A stretch of DNA of 64,000 nucleotides, taken from assembly GCA_026224775.1 (NCBI GenBank), contig JAMFRP010000018.1, positions 1 through 64,000 on the forward strand. The letters run 5' to 3'. Shown piece after piece: positions 6,866-15,900 of this stretch. A model generated the notes under the pieces. The model had not been told where the DNA came from and searched no databases. It saw only the letters and a list, made by a program, of their open reading frames with translations. Position 1 is the first letter of the stretch. Each line of letters starts with the position of its first letter. This DNA comes from Bacteroidota bacterium (lineage in GTDB: Bacteria; Bacteroidota; Bacteroidia; Sphingobacteriales; Sphingobacteriaceae). The translations under genes and the position numbers were made by a program.

Positions 6866-8827
6866 TTATTCAACTTTTAGTACTGTAAACTCTGTACGCC
6901 TGTTTAACTGCCTGCCTTCCGGGTTATCCTTGCCATTAGGTAAAGAATTTGGCGCTATCGGCCTTGATTTTCCATAACCTTTAGCAAATAGGCGGCTTTC
7001 CGGAATACCTTTAGTTTGGAGATAATCAACACATGATTGTGCCCTGTCTTGCGAAAGTTTCATGTTATAAGCATCGCTGCCCACAGAGTCGGTATGCGAA
7101 CTCAGTTCTATTTTCATCTTTGGATTATCTACCAAAATTTTCACTAACGAATCCAACACTTTTTCTGATTCGGGCCTTAAAGTTGATTTTCCAAAGTCAT
7201 ACAATATGTTTTTTATAACGATGGGTTTGTTTATTACAAATGCCTGTAAGCATATATCAGGATTAATCAGGGTATCCGCATTCATTCTGCCACTAGTTGG
7301 GGCGGATACCACTTTGGTAAAGTAGCCTTTCTTTTCGAGCACCATGTTATATGGGCGCCTGGTAGTTACGCTAAACGCATATACGCCATCGGCACCTGAA
7401 ATTTGCTCATACAGGGTTTGTTTACTCAGCGAATCAACAAAACTCACTTTAACGCCCGCTAAAGCGGTATGCGCGTCACAATCAGTTACTATGCCTTTCA
7501 GTATATATTTTTTGTCATATACAGTGAACAGGTTAAGGCAGCAGTCCGACTCGCGGTCTGAACTTACATAGGCTTTTTTACGATTATTATTATCAGGTAA
7601 GTAATATAGGTCATCTTTTGCCGAGTTCATCGGGTAACCCATATTTTTTGGTGCCGACCATTGGCCTACGGTTTCATAGGTTACAAAAAAATCAAATCCA
7701 CCCAAACCGGTAAAACCCTTTGAGCTGTATATCAATTTCTTTTCAACGATGTCGTAATAGGGTGCCTGTTCATCCAACGGCGAGTTAACTGTCGCGCCCA
7801 GGTTGTGTGAATTTACCGGTAAACCATCTGTACCAATATCGCTTACCCAAATATCCTCCCCACCCTGGCCGCCGGGTTTGTCAGATACAAAAAACAAGCG
7901 TTTCCCGTCGGCCGTAATAAAGGGTTGTATCGAGCTAAAACCCTCATTATTTACATTGGTATTTAGTTTTACCGGTTCGCCCCAACCATTATCGCCAAGT
8001 GTGCTCATATAAATGGCATGTATAGTTTTATCGCCTGTTTTATACCAGCGTGTCATATACATGTGTTTACCTGTTGGGTCAATTGATGGGGTACCGTATT
8101 CAATTTCCTTTTTATCGTTGGTATTATTAAAACTGACCAATTGTGGGTTGGAATTAGCATCTTCTGATAATATATATATGCGGTTCAGGTGTTTCTTATC
8201 ACTCTTCAACATCCTTGACGAGGTGAAATAACGCTTGCCATTATTTATATCGGCTGCATAGTCCGATCCATCATTATTAACTTTACCATTCATCATCTTT
8301 ACATCCAAAAGGGCAGGATATAAATACTGCTCTTTTGCGAACTGGCAATTGCGCAATTCCTCATAGGCCATGTCTTTGTACCTTCCAGCACCATTATATT
8401 GGGCTATAAACAATTGCAATTGCTTAACGGCTTCGTCAAAGTGCTGATCGGCACGCAGGCATATACCATACCAAAGCCTTGCCAGCGGATACTTGGCGGA
8501 GTTGCCACCGGTAACCACTTTATAGTACCAACCTTCAGCCTCCAGGTAGTTTTCATAAAGGCGATAGGATTCCGCCAGCTGGTAGCTTATATAATCACTG
8601 TTTTCGGCTTTTACCTTTTTGCCCGCTTTGGTATCTCCCCTAAAAGGGATAACTGTTTGTGGTTGGATGTTAAAGCCAGTTGCTGCTTCTTTATAATAAA
8701 ATGCAGCCGCGTAATAATTTTTATTAGCGAATGCTTGATCGCCCAACACCTTTACATCATCAGGTTTTTGCCCAAATGTATTTAAGGCGGCAAGGACTAT
8801 GAGGTTTATTAATATAATCTTTTTCAT
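6866..8827 (-). CDS. PorE-like OmpA-family protein (TPR, beta-propeller, CRD, OmpA)
   Basis: This 653-residue exported protein (signal MKKIILINLIVLAALNTFGQ) has the domain order of the T9SS component PorE. TPR-like helices lie at about 25-165, a WD40/PD40 beta-propeller at about 180-440 (FITADGKRLFFVSDKPGGQGGEDIW), a carboxypeptidase-regulatory fold at about 450-530, and an OmpA peptidoglycan-binding domain at about 540-650 (SSHTDSVGSDAYN, NRRTEF). PorE links the T9SS to peptidoglycan. There is no lipobox cysteine. It follows a PorP/SprF gene by 47 bp, so it is probably a substrate-dedicated accessory rather than the core PorE; that distinction is inferred. Confidence 0.85.
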   Translation of the reverse strand: MKKIILINLIVLAALNTFGQKPDDVKVLGDQAFANKNYYAAAFYYKEAATGFNIQPQTVIPFRGDTKAGKKVKAENSDYISYQLAESYRLYENYLEAEGWYYKVVTGGNSAKYPLARLWYGICLRADQHFDEAVKQLQLFIAQYNGAGRYKDMAYEELRNCQFAKEQYLYPALLDVKMMNGKVNNDGSDYAADINNGKRYFTSSRMLKSDKKHLNRIYILSEDANSNPQLVSFNNTNDKKEIEYGTPSIDPTGKHMYMTRWYKTGDKTIHAIYMSTLGDNGWGEPVKLNTNVNNEGFSSIQPFITADGKRLFFVSDKPGGQGGEDIWVSDIGTDGLPVNSHNLGATVNSPLDEQAPYYDIVEKKLIYSSKGFTGLGGFDFFVTYETVGQWSAPKNMGYPMNSAKDDLYYLPDNNNRKKAYVSSDRESDCCLNLFTVYDKKYILKGIVTDCDAHTALAGVKVSFVDSLSKQTLYEQISGADGVYAFSVTTRRPYNMVLEKKGYFTKVVSAPTSGRMNADTLINPDICLQAFVINKPIVIKNILYDFGKSTLRPESEKVLDSLVKILVDNPKMKIELSSHTDSVGSDAYNMKLSQDRAQSCVDYLQTKGIPESRLFAKGYGKSRPIAPNSLPNGKDNPEGRQLNRRTEFTVLKVE

Positions 8828-8874
8828 CGTGTTACATTTTTGACTGCTAAACGCAGGCTAATTCATAAATAGGG

Positions 8875-9873
8875 TTACAAGCGTGGGCAAACGGGTTCAG
8901 GTTCATCTGCGTGTTTGTGAAACACATAGCTTATGGATAACTCTAAACCACCCTGCCCGGCAGTTGCTGAACGAAGTTGTGATGTATTAAAGTCATAACT
9001 CGCGCCTACGATGTAATTATCAAAGTGATACCCTACATTGGCAATCGCAGCATCCTGAAAGCGGTACATAGCCCCTAATATTAGCCCGTTATCATCGGGT
9101 AACTTAAATTCAGAATATGCTCCTATGGCTTTTTCGGTTGCTTTTTGTTGCTGTATGTAGATAAAGTGCGGTGTAAGATCAATCGCATCATCAACTTTTA
9201 ACCGGACACCGCCATGCACAATATACCGCTTGGGTAGTTTGGCATTTTCACCGGCAACGGCAAAGGGATCAGTTGGTCCGTTAAGATGCGCCACGCTAAC
9301 ACCAAGGAACGGATTTGCATGATGTGCCGGGTCGCCATCGTAATAAAAAGCACCCGCGCCTGCATCAAATTCGGTAGAATTTGTGGTTGCAAAGGTTTCA
9401 TAAGTTGGCAAATTACCATCGAAGCCCAACGCAGGGTTGTATTGATCGCCCAATTGCAGCTTGCTTGGATCAAAGCTGCGGTTTATTAAACCTGCCTGTA
9501 CGCCAAAGTTTATTTTTTGGGTACCGTTGCTTGATATGGCTATGTTATAGCTGAATGAGCCATAGGCGGTAAAATAATTATACCCGGCAGTACCTGCTGA
9601 TTCATCTAATACGGTTAACCCTACGCCCATCCTGTCGTTAGGTCTTATATCTGCCGATAAGGCGCCGGTTTCATAGGCGTTATTTATGGTCGCGTACTGA
9701 TCTTTGAAATTCGCGTTTACGCGGGCATCGCCATTCATAACACCGGTTAATGCCGGGTTTAGGAACAATGGGTATGCATAATATTGTGAAAAGTGCGGGT
9801 CTATCTGCGCTTTTACCTGGCTAACTATTACAATTTGTAACAGTATGGTTATAGTGATTATAATCTTTTTCAT
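8875..9873 (-). CDS. PorP/SprF-family type IX secretion system membrane protein
   Basis: The 332-residue outer-membrane beta-barrel carries the PorP/SprF hallmark after its signal peptide: QIDPHFSQYYAYPLFLNPALTGV. It also has typical repeating beta-strands such as YNYFTAYGSFSYN and GLILGAMYRFQD. SprF-type proteins hold or anchor the T9SS substrate encoded next to them. The start was taken at ATG 9871-9873 (MKKIIITITILLQ), which gives a clean signal peptide; the frame is open 25 codons further. It lies 71 bp after the giant adhesin gene, which carries the matching type-B C-terminal domain. Confidence 0.92.
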   Translation of the reverse strand: MKKIIITITILLQIVIVSQVKAQIDPHFSQYYAYPLFLNPALTGVMNGDARVNANFKDQYATINNAYETGALSADIRPNDRMGVGLTVLDESAGTAGYNYFTAYGSFSYNIAISSNGTQKINFGVQAGLINRSFDPSKLQLGDQYNPALGFDGNLPTYETFATTNSTEFDAGAGAFYYDGDPAHHANPFLGVSVAHLNGPTDPFAVAGENAKLPKRYIVHGGVRLKVDDAIDLTPHFIYIQQQKATEKAIGAYSEFKLPDDNGLILGAMYRFQDAAIANVGYHFDNYIVGASYDFNTSQLRSATAGQGGLELSISYVFHKHADEPEPVCPRL

Positions 9874-9944
9874 GTTGAGAATCTTTTTGGTGATGAATGA
9901 ATTATTAAAGGTTAAATACCCCGTTAGGGGCTGCGATGAATTGA

Positions 9945-12900
9945 TCACCGCAGCAGTGTTATTGTCCCCTTCTTCATTATTTGTTTTCCATCGTTCATGT
10001 TAGCCTGGACGTAGTAGACATACACGCCTACCGGCTGATTGGTACCCTTATAAGTGCCATCCCATCCGCTTGCCTGACTTTCGGATTTAAAGATCATCTC
10101 TCCCCATTGATTATAGACATAAAAGGTTAGGCTCTTTATGCTTGTTCCATACACATATTCAATATCATTCTTGCCATCTCCGTTAGGCGTAAACGCATTC
10201 GGTACAAAAATTCCGTCGCCGAATGGGTTTTGCGCTGTGCCGGTAACCGCAGCGGAATTTGCACTGAGTTCGCAACCCGAAGCCCCCAGCGCCCGGACGA
10301 TCAGTGTGGCGCTTTGCCCTGGGTTGAGCCCCGCCACCGTATAGGTTAACGATCCGGAGCCGGGATCAATAAATGTGGTGCCATTATCCAAACTTACCTG
10401 GTAGCCTGTTGCTCCTGTTATTGAACTCCACGCAAAGGTTACTGTAGAGATAGTAGTTGCAGATACAGCGACAACCGGTGCGGCTAATGGTTGCAATATG
10501 GCTACCGTTACAGGTGTACGTGAGGTTGAAATACAACCGCTGGCTGTATTTGTCGCGCCGACATAATATGTAGTGTTAGCGGTTAGTACCGGTGTGGTAA
10601 AGTTACCTCCGGTTGCTAAGGCTGTGCCACCTGTTGCACCGCTATACCATGATATCATAGCACCCGGATCACTACTGGTTGCTGTAAGCGTAGTGGCAGT
10701 ATTCGGACAAACAGATGTACCGGTGTTGCTAACGGTAGGTGCGCCAGGTGCATTGGTCACACTTATATTAACCGCTGTGCGTGTGGTTGATGTACAACCT
10801 GTGCTATTAGTTGCATCTACATAATAAGTAGTACCTGATGCTAGCGCAGGGGTTGCAAAATCAGTACCTGTATAAACCGATGATCCGCCTGTTGCATCAG
10901 TATACCAGTTGTAGGTATATCCCGCTTGCGGATTAGCAATACTTAACGTTACCGATGTGCCTGCGCAGGTTTGTATCGTACCCGCGTTAGCTACTGCCGG
11001 CGCGGCAGGAGCAGCTTGTATGGTTACCTGTGCCTGCGCCCTGTCCATACTGGTACAGCCTGTACCGTTTACCGCCGATACAAAGTAAACAGTCGGGCTA
11101 CTTATAGGCCCGGTTACATATGTAGCACCGGTGAATAATATGGTGGTTGATGTTGCAGAATCATACCAATTATAGGTTGTACCCGCCACCGGCGCGCTCA
11201 CCATTAATGTAGCATTGGCCCCTGAACAAACAACAGCGTTAGCGCTAGCCAATGTCGGATCGGCAGGTAATGCGTTTATGGTTACTGTTATCGCCGTACG
11301 TGCTGCCGAAGTGCAACCGGTGCTGTTAGTTACCTGTGCATAATAAGTGGTATTACTATTTAAAACAGGGGTAGTAAAACTATTACCTGTTGCTAAAACT
11401 GTACCACCTGTGGCAGCGGCATACCAGGTTATGGTAGCGGTAGCATCGGTGCTGGTAGCGGTTATGGTTGTGGCATTATTAATACAAATTGATGTGCCAC
11501 CTGTACCTGCAATTGCTGCATCCGGGGTTGGTGATACCGTTACCGTTACTGGTGCGCGGCTAGTAGATGGGCAACTGTTGCTGTTATCTGTTTCGGCATA
11601 ATAGGTAGTGGTAGCTGTTAATACAGGCGTGGTGAAGCTATTGCCTGTCGCTAACGCTGTACCTCCCGCTGCATCAGCAAACCAGCTTATGGTTGCGCTT
11701 GGGTCAGAACTTGTAGCGGTTATGGCAGTCACGTTACCTGTACATATAGCTGTACCTGTTCCCCCAGCTGTTGGCGCTGCTGGTGGTGTAGATATGGTAA
11801 TGGTTACCGCTGTACGGCTAGCCGAAATACAACCACCGCTGTTTGTAGCATCTACATAATAGGTTGTATTTGATGCTAATACAGGTGTGGTAAAGCTGGT
11901 ACCTGTAGCCACTGATGCTCCGCCGGTTGCTGTTGTATAAAAATTATACGTGTAACCTGCTTGCGGGTTAGCTATACTTAGGGTAACCTGCGAACCTGTA
12001 CAGGTTGTTACTGTACCCGTATTGGTTAAGGCCGGTGCCGCAGGTGCAGGTGCTACCGTTACCTGTGCAATAGCCATGTTGTTACTGGTACAACCAGATC
12101 CATTTACTGCCGATACATAGAAATTAGTTGTATTAGTGATAGGCCCGGTTATGTAAGTGGTGCCGGTGAACAATAGGTTTGTTGCTGCCGGAGAATCGTA
12201 CCAGTTATAGCTAACCCCTGCCTGTGGCGAACTTATTGCCAATGTAGCAGTGCTACCCAAACATACCGATACCGCGTTATTAACCAAAACAGGGTCGGTT
12301 GGTAAGGCATTAATGGTGATGGTTACCGCCGTAGGGGTAGATGGATTACAATTACCAGCTGTAGCCGCTTCAACGTAATAGGTTGTAGTGCTTGTTAAGG
12401 CCGGAGTAACATACTCAGTACCTGTGAATAGTAGTGTTCCGCCGGATGCTGCATCGTACCAATTGTAAACGTTGCCGACCACCGGACTAACAATAACTAA
12501 TGTGGCTGACGTGCCTGAACAAACCGATGTACCCCCTGCTGAGGTTTGAACCTGCGGCGGAGTTGGTATCGGTGTTACATTAATATCTGTTTCGGTACGG
12601 GTTTGGCTTAAACAGCCTGTGCTATTTACGGCTTCTACATAGTACTTAGCATCGACAGTAACATTATTCGCGGTGAATGTAGTACCGGTGAATACCAGGT
12701 TTCCGCCTGTTACAGCATCGTACCAATTATAGGTTAAGCCTGCAACCGGGTTGGTTACACTTATTGATACACTACCCCCACTACAAACCTGGGTTTGCGT
12801 AGCGCTTAGCGTTGGCGCGGCAACCGGACTGGTTACGTTAATATTCACCACCGTTCTGCCACCGTTATTGATACAGCCTGTTGTGGTATTTACAGCATCA

Positions 12901-15900
12901 ACATAATAAGTTGTATTCGCGGTGATGGCCGGTGTAGCATAAGTAACACCACTGCCTAAAATGGTACCGCCTGTTGCTGCCGCGTAATAGTTATACGTTA
13001 CGCCAGTTTGCGGACTGGTTATGGTAATAGTTGCCGGGCTGCCCGAACATACTGTTATGTTGTTTGACTGTACACCCGGTTGCAATGGTAATGGGTTAAC
13101 AGTAACCGTAGCCACTGCACGTGATGGGCTGATACAAGTACCGTTGGTAAGCTCGGCATAATAACTGGTGGTTGTTACCGGGGCTACCTGGTAGTTTGCA
13201 CCGGTGAACAATAAGTTGCCAGCAGTTGCAGCATCGTACCAGTTGATGGTGAAACCTGTGCCATTTGTTACTGATAGCGTAACATTACTGCCTGAGCATA
13301 TTTGTACAGCGCTTTGGGCCAGTACCGGAGTAACCGGTGATGGTGTTACATTTGCGGTAGCTGCAACTTTATTAGGGTTTGCGCAACCTGTTGCAGTACG
13401 GCTGCTTTGCACATAATATGTTGTAGTTATTGATAACGGACCAGTGGTATAACTTGTGCCGGTATGCACTACCGCACCCCCGCTATCGTACCATGTATAC
13501 GTTAAACCCGTACGGGCATTACTTACGGTGAAGGTAGCCGTAGTGCCGGAGCAGATATTTACGGTAGATGCGGCAAGCTGTGGTTTTTCAACCTGCTTAG
13601 TAGCATAAAATACATCTAAAGTATTAAGCGCGCCAAGCACGTTATCAACCAACGTTATTTGCACCGCATTGTAAACTGCGCTGGGAACAAATTTCACCAA
13701 TACATCCTGGCTACCTGATAGCAACTGAATTTTTATCGCAGCGCTATTTAATGTTACCGCGTCGTTATTAGCAGTAGCACCATTATATGATTGTATCTGG
13801 ATATTACCTAATACCGAAGCAGAAAGCAGAGCGGCAGGTATTCTTAACCTGAGAGCAACAGTATCGCCTACTATACCCGGATCACTAAATATTAAAGTTT
13901 GTGATACAGAGGCATTCAGTAAAGCCACTGTTAAATCTAACTGGGAATAAGTTGTGGTGTCGGCATCAACGGCGTTATTGGGGTTAATAACACCACATCC
14001 TACGCAAAGCACGCCGCTGGTAGTATTAGTTTGTGATGATGCAAAATCGCACGTAGTGTTAAAAATAGTATTAACTGTTATGGTAACCGCAGTACGTTGC
14101 GGGCTCACGCAACCTGTTGTAGCATTTGCAGCCTCAACATAATAGGTTGTGTTTGAGAATAAAGCAGGTGTAACAAAGGTTGCCCCTGTAAAAACTGGCG
14201 TACCACCTGTGGCTGTGGTGTACCAATTAAACGTTACACCTGCAGTAGCGGATGTTGCGGCAAGTGTAGCAGTTTGTCCGGATGTTACTTGCCCATTTGC
14301 AGGGGTCGTGGTGACAACCGGGTTTGCAGGGGTAGGGTTTACAATAACATCGGCTTTGGCCCTTGTAGCGCTAACGCAAGTGCCTGATGCTGCCTCAACA
14401 TAATAACTTGTATTCGCGGTAAGCACCGGTGTGGTGTATTGCGCGCCGGTAAAAATTGGCGTACCGCCGGTTGCTGTTGTGTACCAGTTAAAGGTTACAC
14501 CTGATTGTGCCGATGTAGCCGTTAAAACAGCTGTTGAGCCTGAACAGGTTTGCACCGGAGTTGATGATACTGTTGGCACTGATGGTGTAGTGGTAACATT
14601 GGCCGTAACCAATGTACGGGTTGGACTGGCGCATGATCCTGCGTTATCAGCCTCAACATAATAAGATGTTGACGCGGTTAAAGCCGGAGTGGTAAATGTA
14701 TTGCCTGTAAATAGCAGTGTACCACCTGTTGCAGCGCTATACCAGTTAAAAGTAACACCCGCTACCGGCTGGGCTGCAAAGGTAGCTGTAGAGCCGGAAC
14801 ATATATTTTGTGTTGGTGCATTTACTACCGGAGCAACTGGCGAAGTCACCACATTAACCGTTGCCGGGGTACGTACCGCTTGGGTACATCCATCAGCTGT
14901 ACGGCTGGCTTCGGCGTAATAGGTTGTAGTGGTTGTTAGTACAGGTGTATTAAATACGTTACCTGTATATAATGGTGTACCACCAGTTGGAGTGCTATAC
15001 CAGCGCACTGTTGCGTCTGCAGTTGCAGTAGCGGTAAGCGTGGCTTGCGTTCCCTGGCAGGCAGTAACTGATGATGTACTGACAACAGGGGCGGCAACTT
15101 CTTCATAAGCATCATAAATATTCAGCGCGTTTAAAACACTCACTACTGAGTTCAATCTGATCTCTACCCTATCGAAAGGAGCAGTAGCAACAAAGGCATA
15201 TTTGAAACGGGTACTTCCGTTAAGTACTGTAACACTTAGCAACGATGCATTGATAGCGAACCTATCATTATTATAAGTAGTGCCGTTATAAGTAGCAAGG
15301 GATATACCGGAGAGTACCCCTACGCTGGCCAGCGTTCCTGGTACGCCCAATTCCACAACTACAGTATCGCCCGCGATACCTGTGTTCGCGAAACGAAGTG
15401 TTTGCTCCGCGTAAGCATTAAGTAAACCTACCGGTACATCTAACTGAGAGAAGGTATTACGGTCGGCATCTACCGCGGCGGCTTCATTATTTACTGCGCA
15501 GCCCAAGCAAAGTAATCCGCTGGTGGCGGTTGTTTCGGCAATGGCGGCATCGCATGGTGTTGGGTTTACTGTTGATGATGTTAAAGTAATAACACCGGCT
15601 GCACGTGTGGCAGATACCGCTCCGCTAGCAGTTACGGTAGATTGCGCATAATATGTTGTGCCAGCAAATAATGGCGGACTGGTAAATGTTGCTCCGGTAT
15701 AAATGCTGGTACCACCTGTTGGGGTAGTAAACCAGTTAAATACTGTACCCGGCGTAGTTGATGATGCCGTTAATGTAGCCGTAGTACCCGGATTTATCGT
15801 TTGAGTTGGTGGAGTTACCGTTACATCAGGCACTACAATAGGTTGTACTGTTACTGTAGCTGGCGTACGTGTTGTTGATACGCAGCTACCTGATGAAGCT

